A stretch of DNA of 9,155 nucleotides from NCBI GenBank assembly GCA_937871635.1, contig CALMNS010000218.1, positions 1-9,155 of the forward strand, in the 5' to 3' direction. Both the position numbers and the translations under genes were made by a program. This document shows, piece by piece, positions 1 through 7,904 of the stretch (position 1 is its first letter; each line of letters opens with the position of its first letter). Source of the stretch: an uncultured Solirubrobacter sp. (GTDB lineage: Bacteria; Actinomycetota; Thermoleophilia; Solirubrobacterales; Solirubrobacteraceae). The notes under the pieces are model-generated. The model worked only from the letters and a program-made list of their open reading frames with translations, did no database searches and was not told the DNA's origin.

Positions 1-990
1 GCCGTCGCCGAGCTGGCGCACCTCGGCCAGGCTCGCCGCCCGGCGGACCGCGACCTTGCGCCGGTCGACGTCCTCCGGCCGCGGGATCGCCTCCTCCTCG
101 GCGGCCTCGAGCGCCTCCTCGAGCCGCCGCAGCGGGTCGCGGAGCTCCCAGCGGCGGAACTCCTCGCGCAGCCGCGAGCGGTCGGGCTGGCGGTTGGACT
201 CGGCGACCAGGTCGAGCTCGGCGGGGACGTCGAAGACCATGGTGGCCAGCCGCTTGGAGATGCGCGCGTCCTCCGCGTGGTCGATCAGGTTCTGCTTGCG
301 CTTGGCCCCGGTGATCTCGTCGACGGAGCCGAGGACCGTCTCGAGGTCCCCGAAGCGCTGCAGCAGGTCCGACGCCGTCTTGTCCCCGATCCCCGGGACC
401 CCGGGGATGTTGTCCGAGGTGTCGCCTTTGAGGCCGATGAAGTCCGGCACCAGCTCGGGCGGGATCCCGTAGCGGTCGACCACCGCCTCGCGGTCATAGA
501 CCTTCGTGTCGGTCACGCCGCGCGAGGTCGACATCACCCGCACGCCGTCGCCGACGAGCTGGTAGGCGTCGCGGTCGCCGGTGACGACCATCACCGGGAG
601 GCCGCGCTGCTTGGCCTGGGCGGCGAAGGTGGCGATCACGTCGTCGGCCTCGTAGCCCTCGACGGAGATGTTGGTGAAGCCGAACGCGTCGACGAGCGGC
701 GCCAGGTGGGGCCACTGCTCCTTGAGCAGGTCGGGGCGGGTCGAGCGCTGGGCCTTGTAGTCGGGGGAGATGTCCTTGCGGCCGGAGAGGCCGGCGTCCC
801 ATACCACCACCGTGGGGACCGCGCCGTACTCGGTGAGGATCTTCACCAGCATCGACGCGAAGCCGAAGATCGCGTTGGTCGGCTTGCCGTCGGAGGTCGC
901 GATGGACTCCGGCAGCGCGAAGAACGCCCGGTAGGCGAGCGAGTTGCCGTCGATCAGGAAGAGCTCGCGGGATTCGGCGCCGTCCGACAT
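1..990 (-). CDS. polA: DNA polymerase I, N-terminal part (5'-3' exonuclease domain); gene runs off the left edge
   Basis: The minus strand is open from an ATG at 990-988 to base 1, giving 330 residues without a stop. This part is the 5'-3' exonuclease (flap nuclease) domain that removes RNA primers and damaged strands during replication and repair. Visible conserved elements are LFLIDGNSLAYRAFF (about 10-24, metal ligand D14), VVVWDAG (61-67), EGYEADDVIA (111-120, with D116 and D117), TGDRDAYQLV (137-146, with D139 and D141), and GLKGDTSDNIPGVPGIGDKTA near 186-206. The last of these holds D190, D193 and the helix-hairpin-helix turn. Residues after about 290 start the central domain; the polymerase domain lies outside the window. 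The ATG is preferred because a TAATCT hexamer ends 7 nt upstream of it with no Shine-Dalgarno sequence between, which suggests a leaderless mRNA. The gene is divergent from the malic enzyme. Identity is very secure; whether the 3'-5' proofreading domain is active cannot be seen. Confidence 0.97.
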   Translation of the reverse strand, partial: MSDGAESRELFLIDGNSLAYRAFFALPESIATSDGKPTNAIFGFASMLVKILTEYGAVPTVVVWDAGLSGRKDISPDYKAQRSTRPDLLKEQWPHLAPLVDAFGFTNISVEGYEADDVIATFAAQAKQRGLPVMVVTGDRDAYQLVGDGVRVMSTSRGVTDTKVYDREAVVDRYGIPPELVPDFIGLKGDTSDNIPGVPGIGDKTASDLLQRFGDLETVLGSVDEITGAKRKQNLIDHAEDARISKRLATMVFDVPAELDLVAESNRQPDRSRLREEFRRWELRDPLRRLEEALEAAEEEAIPRPEDVDRRKVAVRRAASLAEVRQLGDG

Positions 991-997
991 CGGGGAG

Positions 998-1007
998 AGA
1001 TTAGGCT
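998..1007. promoter_or_regulatory. Overlapping divergent -10 elements for polA and the malic enzyme gene
   Basis: Only 26 bp separate the polA ATG (990) from the malic enzyme ATG (1017). On the minus strand TAATCT (1003 to 998) ends 7 nt before the polA ATG. On the plus strand TAGGCT (1002-1007) ends 9 nt before the malic enzyme ATG. Both fit the TANNNT -10 pattern and share the TA at 1002-1003. A start site 6-9 nt after each hexamer would fall at or next to the start codon, so both mRNAs would be leaderless or nearly so. No SD sequence sits at normal spacing on either side, and I see no clear -35 hexamer. Leaderless genes with TANNNT placed like this are common in actinobacteria; that these two are used is inferred. 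Confidence 0.6.
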
Positions 1008-1016
1008 GCGCCCGAC

Positions 1017-2489
<1,473 letters not shown>

Positions 2490-2496
2490 GGGGCCG

Positions 2497-2519
2497 GCGG
2501 GCCGCTCTCAGCGGTCGGC
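2497..2519 (+). terminator. Weak hairpin after the malic enzyme stop, possible terminator
   Basis: Eight bases after the TAA stop, CCGCT (2502-2506) and AGCGG (2510-2514) pair perfectly around a 3-nt loop. The stem extends through a G-T wobble, a G-C pair, one mismatch and two more G-C pairs. No T-run follows, so an intrinsic terminator is only a guess. The larger palindromes further downstream could serve the same purpose. Confidence 0.3.
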
Positions 2520-2564
2520 GCGCGCGGCCCGCAAACTGCAGGCGGTGAGTGGAGGGGGTGCGCG

Positions 2565-2683
2565 ACCGTCCGCGAGCCGAACCACCCCCACCCGGTCGGG
2601 GACCTGGTCCGGCTGACGGACGCTCACCGTCCGGCACCCGAACCACCCCCGCCCGCGGGGCACGTGGTCCGGATGACGGACGC
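2565..2683. repeat. Two tandem 58/59-bp hairpin-forming repeat units (REP-like)
   Basis: Unit 1 (2565-2623) and unit 2 (2626-2683) are direct repeats with a 60-61 bp period and about 80% identity by eye. Shared words are ACCGTCCG, CCGAACCACCCCC, TGGTCCGG and TGACGGACGC. Each unit is itself an imperfect palindrome. In unit 1, 2567-2584 pairs with 2605-2622 at 15 of 18 positions; in unit 2, 2628-2646 pairs with 2664-2682 at 16 of 19. Each loop holds a further small palindrome (CCCGGTCGGG in unit 1, CCCGCGGG in unit 2). Stem structure is kept even where the units differ. The location between convergent genes is typical of REP/BIME-like extragenic repeats, which can end transcription or protect mRNA 3' ends. 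Genome-wide copy number cannot be seen from here. Confidence 0.75.
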
Positions 2684-2721
2684 GGGGCTGGACCGGTTCT
2701 GTGTGGCTGCTTCGAGGTGGA

Positions 2722-2912
2722 CGTGCCCCCTAACGTGCGAAACGCCGCCTTCGCGCCCGCCCTTCGCGCCGTGAGGGCGGATATCGCCCCCAACGTGCAA
2801 GCCACGCGCGAACCGGGCGCTCGTTGCACATCAGGGGCACGCGCTCTTCCCTTCTCCTCACCCGAGCGCCGTTGACGTCCGCCTCAAACGCCGAAGCGCC
2901 CATAGGGGGCAC
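2722..2912. repeat. 191-bp structured stretch with four related GTGCCCC motifs in direct and inverted orientation
   Basis: Four related motifs occur: GTGCCCCCTAACGTGCGAA (plus, 2722-2740), ATCGCCCCCAACGTGCAA (plus, 2783-2800), GTGCCCCTGATGTGCAA (minus, 2840-2824) and GTGCCCCCTAT (minus, 2912-2902). The first two are spaced exactly 61 bp apart (AACGTGC at 2731 and 2792). The second and third can form a stem (GTGCAA/TTGCAC plus CCCC/GGGG). The outermost pair is a perfect inverted repeat, 10 bp plus one flanking complementary base. CCTTCGCGCC is also directly repeated at 2747 and 2761. This could be a degenerate MITE-like element, a protein-binding array or another extragenic repeat family. No clear target-site duplication is visible, so a mobile origin is unproven. 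Confidence 0.5.
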
Positions 2913-2938
2913 GCACCCCGCGCGGCTCGGCGCCCCGG

Positions 2939-3766
2939 TCACCCCGGCGACTTGGCGGCGAAGACGCCGTAGACCATCGCCCGCGTCCCGTAGGCGGCCA
3001 GGATGCGCAGCATGGTGAGCGCGAAGATCCGGTCCGGGTGGCGCGGGCTGAGCAGGAAGGCGCGCGCCTCGGGGTCGCGGGCCAGCACCGCCGCCGTCCG
3101 GCGCAGGCAGATGGCCCAGGTGCGCGACACACGGCGGCTCTCGTCAGCGAAGGACTCCACCCGCAGCCCCGCGCCGGCGAGCAGCGACCCGTACTCCGCG
3201 GCGGTGCGCATCGACGGGAGCCGGCCCTCGCGGCAGATGGGCTCGAGCAGCCGGTCGTCGCGCCACCCGGAGCGGGTGCCGCGCGCCAGCCAGTCGCAGA
3301 CCACCAGCCGGCCCCCCGGCCGCAGCACGCGGGCCGCCTGGGCGAAGGCGAGGCCGGGATCGCGCATGTGCGAGACCGACTCGATGGCGATCACCGCGTC
3401 GCAGGAGCCGTCGGGCAGGTCGTTGGCCAGCCAGTCCCCCACCCGGACGTCGAGATCCGGCGCCTGCGCGGCCTGCGCCGCCGACAGCGTGAAGCCCGTG
3501 CCGCTCGCGCCCCGGAGCCGCTCGAGGCGGCGCAGCGTCGCCCCGTAGCCGCACCCCGCGTCGGCGAAGCGCGTGCCCTCCCCGACGGCGGCCAGGTCCC
3601 CCACCCGGTCGGCGAGCTGCTCCGCGGCCCGCTCGGGCGTCTCGTCGCCCCGGAGCCAGAGGCCGTGGTGGACGTGCTCGCCCCAGATACGCTGATACCA
3701 GTGGTCGAGCGCGTCGTAGTGCTCGGAGACGGCCCCGCGCGCGACACCGCCCCGGGGCGTGATCAC
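2939..3766 (-). CDS. SAM-dependent class I methyltransferase, related in style to gamma-tocopherol/RebM-type enzymes
   Basis: This is a 275-residue cytoplasmic protein with a class I Rossmann methyltransferase fold. The N-terminal region has YDALDHWYQRIWGEHVHHGLW (about 17-37), which resembles the IWG-HxHHG block found in tocopherol C-methyltransferase and related small-molecule methyltransferases. Motif I (SAM binding) is FADAGCGYGATLRRL (67-81), followed by GFTLSAAQAAQA (91-102), DLPDGSCDAVIAIESVSHM (116-134) and RVLRPGGRLVVCDW (146-159). The acceptor substrate cannot be deduced; a quinone, polyketide or amine is possible. The start is GTG at 3766; no other ATG, GTG or TTG in frame precedes the conserved N-terminal block. 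There is no Shine-Dalgarno sequence. The gene stands alone, divergent from the SDR gene with a 71-bp gap. Fold and chemistry are secure; the specific function is not. Confidence 0.85.
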   Translation of the reverse strand: MITPRGGVARGAVSEHYDALDHWYQRIWGEHVHHGLWLRGDETPERAAEQLADRVGDLAAVGEGTRFADAGCGYGATLRRLERLRGASGTGFTLSAAQAAQAPDLDVRVGDWLANDLPDGSCDAVIAIESVSHMRDPGLAFAQAARVLRPGGRLVVCDWLARGTRSGWRDDRLLEPICREGRLPSMRTAAEYGSLLAGAGLRVESFADESRRVSRTWAICLRRTAAVLARDPEARAFLLSPRHPDRIFALTMLRILAAYGTRAMVYGVFAAKSPG

Positions 3767-3776
3767 AACGTAACGT
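3767..3776. promoter_or_regulatory. Second symmetric -10-like pair in the methyltransferase/SDR divergent gap
   Basis: TAACGT on the plus strand (3771-3776) and TACGTT on the minus strand (3772-3767) share the TA at 3771-3772, the same geometry as at 998-1007. The plus hexamer would give the SDR gene a leader of about 55 nt, which suits its good Shine-Dalgarno sequence. The minus hexamer directly abuts the methyltransferase GTG at 3766, so a normal start site would fall inside that gene; its use for the methyltransferase is doubtful. An 8-bp palindrome GTGATCAC (3759-3766) overlaps the GTG. Confidence 0.35.
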
Positions 3777-3823
3777 CGCCCGGACGACGAGGCGCCAGAT
3801 GCGCAGCTAGATCGGGCCGGGCG

Positions 3824-3831
3824 AAAAGGAG
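3824..3831 (+). promoter_or_regulatory. Strong Shine-Dalgarno site for the SDR gene
   Basis: AAAAGGAG sits 6 nt before the ATG at 3838 and fixes that start. It is the only textbook ribosome binding site in the window; the other starts have weak sites or none. Confidence 0.8.
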
Positions 3832-3837
3832 TGTCCT

Positions 3838-4749
3838 ATGAGAGTCACCGTCACCGGCGCGACCGGGCTGATCGGATCGAGGCTGATCGCCGAGCTCAAG
3901 GCGCGCGGCGACGACGTCACCCTCCTGAGCCGCAGCCCGCAGAAGGCCCGCCAGGCGGTCGGCGAGGCCTGGAACGTCCTCCCGTGGGACCCGAACGCCG
4001 GCCCCGCGCCGCGCGAGGCGCTCGACGGCCGCGACGCCGTCGTGCACCTGGCCGGCGAGCCGGTCGCCCAGCGCTGGAACGCCAAGAGCAAGGAGCGGAT
4101 CCGCTCCTCGCGCGAGGTCGGGACGCGCAACCTGGTCGCGGGGATCGCCCAGGCCGATCCCCGGCCGAAGGTCCTCGTCTCCTCCTCCGCGGTCGGCTAC
4201 TACGGGCCGCACGGCGACGAGGAGCTCACCGAGGACGCGGCGCCCGGCACGGACTTCCTCGCCGAGGTCTGCCAGGTGTGGGAGCGGGAGGCCGACCGCG
4301 CCGCCGACCACGGCGTGCGGGTGGTCAAGGTCCGCACGGGCGTCGTGCTCGACGAGAACGGCGGCGCGCTCAAGACGATGCTCCCGCCGTTCAAGCTCGG
4401 CGCCGGCGGCCCCGTGGCCGGCGGCCGCCAGTACATGCCGTGGATCCACGTCGACGACGTCGTCGGCGTCTACCTGCGCGCGCTCGACGACGAGCGCTGG
4501 AGCGGCCCGGTCAACGCCACCGCCCCGACGCCGGTGACCAACAAGGCGTTCTCCAAGGCGCTGGGCAAGGCGCTCAGGCGCCCCGCGTTCGCGCCCGTGC
4601 CCGCCGCGGCCATCCAGGCGCTCTACGGCGAGATGGCCGAGATCGTCACCAAGGGGCAGCGGGTGGTGCCCCGGCGCACCCAGGCGCTCGGCTACTCGTT
4701 CCGTCACCCCGATCTCGGCGAGGCGCTGCGCTCGGCGCTCGGGAAGTAG
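3838..4749 (+). CDS. TIGR01777-family SDR epimerase / NAD(P)-binding protein (YfcH-like) with DUF1731 C-terminus
   Basis: This 303-residue cytoplasmic protein belongs to the extended/atypical short-chain dehydrogenase-reductase group. The nucleotide-binding glycine motif is at the N-terminus, VTGATGLIGSRL (5-16). It is followed by DAVVHLAGEPV (66-76), RWNAKSKERIRSSREVGTRNLV (79-100), the SSSAVGYYGPHG segment with the active-site Tyr region (115-126), and PWIHVDDVVGVYLRAL (201-216). The C-terminal part (about 252-298: FAPVPAAAIQALYGEMAEIV, then QALGYSFRHPDLGEAL) matches the DUF1731 tail typical of TIGR01777 proteins. The classic YxxxK is not seen after the Tyr, as is usual for this family. The substrate is unknown; relatives are called nucleoside-diphosphate-sugar epimerases mostly by homology. 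Length is normal. The gene ends 4 bp from the stop of the convergent small membrane protein gene, leaving almost no space for separate terminators. Confidence 0.92.
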   Translation: MRVTVTGATGLIGSRLIAELKARGDDVTLLSRSPQKARQAVGEAWNVLPWDPNAGPAPREALDGRDAVVHLAGEPVAQRWNAKSKERIRSSREVGTRNLVAGIAQADPRPKVLVSSSAVGYYGPHGDEELTEDAAPGTDFLAEVCQVWEREADRAADHGVRVVKVRTGVVLDENGGALKTMLPPFKLGAGGPVAGGRQYMPWIHVDDVVGVYLRALDDERWSGPVNATAPTPVTNKAFSKALGKALRRPAFAPVPAAAIQALYGEMAEIVTKGQRVVPRRTQALGYSFRHPDLGEALRSALGK

Positions 4750-4753
4750 GTCG

Positions 4754-5035
4754 TCAGACCGTCTGGGACCCGGTGGGGCTCTTCGTGGCCTCGCCGGGCT
4801 TCGGGCGGCCCTCCCCCCGGCCGAACGGCCCGAGCAGCTTCCACTTCGAGTGCTCCTTGGCCGGCCAGACGAGCCAGATGACGACGCCGACGACGAAGGT
4901 CAGCAGGCCGAAGACGAGGCCGATCTTCTCCCCGTAGCCCTTGCGGCCCGACAGGTAGGAGGCGGCGATGGCGCTGAGCAGCCACGCGTACATGAGCAGG
5001 AGCGCGTTGGCGCCGATGAGGGCGAAGACGGTCAT
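4754..5035 (-). CDS. Small two-helix membrane protein at the end of the liv operon, unknown function
   Basis: This 93-residue protein has two likely membrane helices, about 3-27 (FALIGANALLLMYAWLLSAI) and 38-57 (GLVFGLLTFVVGVVIWLVW). They are joined by a short basic loop, SGRKGYGEKI. A hydrophilic, Gly/Pro/Lys-rich tail of about 35 residues follows (EHSKWKLLGPFGRGEGRPKP and on). The ATG at 5035 overlaps the livF TGA stop as ATGA, so it is very likely translationally coupled to livF and made with the transporter. Helices flanking a small glycine- and lysine-rich loop recall many small actinobacterial membrane proteins, but I do not recognise a named family. It may be an accessory or regulatory subunit of the transporter, or may simply share the operon. 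That the gene is real is well supported by hydrophobicity, overlap and codon use; the function is open. Confidence 0.8.
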   Translation of the reverse strand: MTVFALIGANALLLMYAWLLSAIAASYLSGRKGYGEKIGLVFGLLTFVVGVVIWLVWPAKEHSKWKLLGPFGRGEGRPKPGEATKSPTGSQTV

Positions 5036-5742
5036 GTTCCGAGGTAGGCCTTCTGGACTTCGGGGTCGGTGCGCAGGGCGTCCGACGCGTTGGACATGAC
5101 GACCTTGCCCGTCTCGAGCACGTAGCCGCGCTGGGAGACCTCGAGCGCGAAGTTCGCGTTCTGCTCGACGAGCAGGATGGTGGTGCCCTGCTGGTTGATC
5201 TCGGCGATCGTCTCGTAGATCCGTTCGGTGAGGATCGGCGAGATCCCCATCGAGGGCTCGTCGAGCAGCAGCAGGCGCGGCCGGCCCATCATCGCCCGGC
5301 CGATGGCGAGCATCTGCTGCTCGCCGCCCGACATCGTCCCCGCCTTCTGGCGCTGGCGCTCGTCGAGCCGGGGGAAGAGGTCGAAGATGCGCTTGAGGTC
5401 GCCCTCGAAGTTCGCGTGGTCCTTGCGCAGGTAGGCGCCGAGCTCGAGGTTCTCCCGCACCGTCATCCGCGCGAAGGTCTTGCGGCCCTCCGGCGACTGG
5501 CAGATGCCGAGCCGGACGATCTCCTGCGGCGGCAGCTGGGCGATCTCCTGGCCGTCGAACCGGATCGAGCCCATCCGGGCCGGGGTCAGGCCGGAGATGG
5601 AGCGCAGGGTGGTCGACTTGCCGGCGCCGTTTGACCCGATGAGGGTCACGCACTCGCCCTCCTCCACGGCGATCGAGATGCCCTTGAGCGCCTGGATGTT
5701 GCCGTAGTACGTCTGGATGTCGTCGACTTCGAGGAAGGACAC
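5032..5742 (-). CDS. livF: Branched-chain amino acid-type ABC transporter ATPase LivF
   Basis: This 236-residue cytoplasmic ATPase pairs with LivG to power uptake through LivH/LivM. It has Walker A GSNGAGKST (36-44), Q-loop region LGICQSPEGRKTFARMTVRENL (78-99), signature MSGGEQQMLAIGRAMM (137-152), and Walker B RLLLLDEPSMGISP (156-169). The H-loop position is Gln in ILLVEQNANFAL (Q194); this is normal for LivF, which carries VEQN instead of a His. The C-terminal EVQKAYLGT matches LivF proteins. Length is standard. The start is GTG at 5742, only 3 bp after the livG stop; the text before it (AGGGCTGAGGC) offers a modest ribosome site. Its stop overlaps the start of the next gene. The substrate could be branched-chain amino acids or another HAAT-family ligand such as amides or urea-like compounds, since family membership alone does not decide this. 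Confidence 0.95.
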   Translation of the reverse strand: MSFLEVDDIQTYYGNIQALKGISIAVEEGECVTLIGSNGAGKSTTLRSISGLTPARMGSIRFDGQEIAQLPPQEIVRLGICQSPEGRKTFARMTVRENLELGAYLRKDHANFEGDLKRIFDLFPRLDERQRQKAGTMSGGEQQMLAIGRAMMGRPRLLLLDEPSMGISPILTERIYETIAEINQQGTTILLVEQNANFALEVSQRGYVLETGKVVMSNASDALRTDPEVQKAYLGT

Positions 5743-5745
5743 GCC

Positions 5746-6570
<825 letters not shown>

Positions 6571-6622
6571 GCGAGCACCGCCTCAGGAAGGCCGCCGACC
6601 CGTGCGGAGCACCCGCGGGGCA
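6571..6622 (-). repeat. 52-bp livM-livG spacer, copy 1 of a duplicated spacer
   Basis: The spacer is exactly as long as the livH-livM spacer. Its ends are nearly identical to that spacer and extend into the flanking genes. GCGCTCACGCGAGCACC (plus-strand text, 6563-6579) matches 7845-7861 perfectly. A 25-bp block running from GTGCGGAG to CATCAT (6602-6626) matches 7884-7908 with one difference. The middle 22 bases are diverged. The livM TGA and the livG GTG are part of the matching ends. Read on the minus strand it can form GCGG-loop-CCGC just after the stop and GCTC-GCGT-GAGC over the start codon. Confidence 0.85.
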
Positions 6623-7852
6623 TCATGCCTTGACCGCCTGGACGGGCACGTCGTCGCCGCCCTCGAGGTTCTCGGTCAACTCGATCTGCCTCCGTCGTTC
6701 GGGGAGCAGCCCCTCGGGCCGCATGATCATCATGATCACCAGCAGGAACCCGAAGATGCCGAACGACAGGTCGGTCAGCTCGAAGTCGAGCCCGACCAGC
6801 GACGGCGCGTCGCGGAGCTCCGGGATGAGGCGGAAGTTCATGAACGAGAGCGCGATGGCGCCGACCACCACGCCCCAGATCGAGCCCAGGCCGCCGAGGA
6901 TGACCATCGACAGGATGAAGATGGAGAACGAGAACTGGAACTGGTCGGCGTTGACCGTGTTGAGGTAGGACCCGAGGAACGCGCCCGACATGCCGCCGAA
7001 CGCCGCCCCGGTGCCGTAGGCCAGCAGCTTGGTCTTGACGAGCGGGATGCCCATCGACGACGCGGCCACCTCGTCCTCGCGCAGGGCGATCCACGCCCGC
7101 CCGAGGCGCGAGTCGCGCAGCCGGAAGTTCACGAAGAGGACGAGCGCGACGAGCGCGAGCGCCACCCAGAACCACGGCCGGCCGTCGATCGCCCCGAGCT
7201 TGAACGGCTCGACGAGGGGCAGGTCGATCTTGTCCACGGGGGTGATGCCCTGCTTGCCGTTCGTCAGCTTGTAGTCGCCGATCGACAGGCGGTCGCCGTT
7301 CTCGGCGATGTCGCCGATGATCTCCCCGAAGGCCAGGGTCACGATGGCGATGTAGTCGCCGCGCAGCCGCAGGGTCGGCAGGCCGATGATCATGCCCGCG
7401 ATCGTGGTGAAGATCAGCGCGGCGACCAGGACGAGCAGGAAGTTGACGTGGATGCCGGGCAGGCTGGCCGCGAAGCCGGTGACGGCGATGTGGATGCCCT
7501 CGCCGCCGTTCGCCTCGGCGAAGAACCCCGAGCCGAGCCAGCCGATGGTGTAGGCGCCGATGGCGAAGAAGGCGACGTAGCCCAGGTCGAGCAGGCCGGC
7601 GAAGCCGACGATGATGTTCAGCCCCAGGGCCATCACCACGTACGCGGCGGCCAGCGTCGCGTCGCGCAGGAGGGGCGAGCTCTGGTCGAGCACCAGCGGG
7701 ACGAGCGCCATCAGGCCCAGGAAGACGACCGGGAGGATCAGCTTCTGGGTCGCCGGGGCGGTGAGGCGCGCGACGAGCGCCGACTGCGGCTTGATCGAGA
7801 TCTGCCCCGGCGGGGTGCCCGGGGCGTCGGGCGGGGTCTCCGTGGCGCTCAC
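6623..7852 (-). CDS. livM: Branched-chain amino acid-type ABC transporter permease LivM
   Basis: This 409-residue inner-membrane permease forms the channel together with LivH. A hydrophilic N-terminal tail of about 35 residues precedes the first helix (about 38-56). Further helices lie near 64-84, 90-108, 136-158, 166-182, 226-242, 276-296, 307-340 (probably two) and 360-377. Family marks are GLNIIVGFAGLLDLGYVAFF (77-96), LRLRGDYIAIVTLAFGEI (161-178), the cytoplasmic EAA-type coupling loop GRAWIALREDEVAASSMGIP (251-270), GGLGSIWGVVVGA (320-332) and MRPEGLLPERR (377-387). A loop of about 40 residues at 184-224 (with NGKQGITPVD) is normal for LivM. Start is GTG at 7852 in the context GTGAGCGC, shared with livG. 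There is no good Shine-Dalgarno sequence. It follows livH by 52 bp. Confidence 0.95.
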   Translation of the reverse strand: MSATETPPDAPGTPPGQISIKPQSALVARLTAPATQKLILPVVFLGLMALVPLVLDQSSPLLRDATLAAAYVVMALGLNIIVGFAGLLDLGYVAFFAIGAYTIGWLGSGFFAEANGGEGIHIAVTGFAASLPGIHVNFLLVLVAALIFTTIAGMIIGLPTLRLRGDYIAIVTLAFGEIIGDIAENGDRLSIGDYKLTNGKQGITPVDKIDLPLVEPFKLGAIDGRPWFWVALALVALVLFVNFRLRDSRLGRAWIALREDEVAASSMGIPLVKTKLLAYGTGAAFGGMSGAFLGSYLNTVNADQFQFSFSIFILSMVILGGLGSIWGVVVGAIALSFMNFRLIPELRDAPSLVGLDFELTDLSFGIFGFLLVIMMIMRPEGLLPERRRQIELTENLEGGDDVPVQAVKA

Positions 7853-7904
7853 GCGAGCACCCGCTCTCGGGCCGCCACGGTGTGTGCGGAGTACCCGCGG
7901 GGCA
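7853..7904 (-). repeat. 52-bp livH-livM spacer, copy 2 of a duplicated spacer
   Basis: This is the counterpart of the livM-livG spacer: same length, identical start-side end (7845-7861) and near-identical stop-side end (7884-7908). On the minus strand the alternative stems GAGC-GGGT-GCTC and GCTC-GCGT-GAGC share the same GCTC, so they exclude each other; the second covers part of the livM GTG. The one base that differs in the stop-side block breaks a GTGC/GCAC pairing but leaves GCGG/CCGC intact. Confidence 0.85.

Larger units (their letters stand above)
2490..2938. other. 449-bp non-coding gap between convergent genes
   Basis: This gap lies between the 3' ends of the malic enzyme gene (plus) and the methyltransferase gene (minus), so neither gene needs a promoter here. 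I see no credible coding frame: the open frames that cross it translate to Pro/Arg/Gly-rich sequence derived from the repeats. It holds a weak hairpin just after the malic enzyme stop, a tandem pair of palindromic units (2565-2683), and a second structured region with four related GTGCCCC motifs (2722-2912). Each is listed separately. Transcription termination for both flanking genes must occur somewhere here. Confidence 0.8.

Noticed and set aside
2549..2875. Plus-strand 108-codon frame in the 449-bp gap
   Set aside because: It starts in the repeats and translates to Pro/Gly/Arg-rich text set by the palindromic units. It has no ribosome site and no coding-type base periodicity.
2565..2912. 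Possible CRISPR array, given repeats spaced about 61 bp
   Set aside because: There are only two units of each kind, the units are diverged across their full length with no unique spacers between identical repeats, and no cas genes are present.
3759..3766. GTGATCAC palindrome considered as a CRP-type operator
   Set aside because: It is only 8 bp, lacks the TGTGA-N6-TCACA spacing, and overlaps the methyltransferase start codon.
3763..4707. Minus-strand frame of 314 codons opposite the SDR gene
   Set aside because: It is an antisense shadow of a confidently identified gene, with biased composition and no motifs.
5032..5742. LivF lacking the H-loop histidine, considered as a damaged ATPase
   Set aside because: Gln at this position (VEQN) is the normal state in the LivF family, and all other ATPase motifs are intact.
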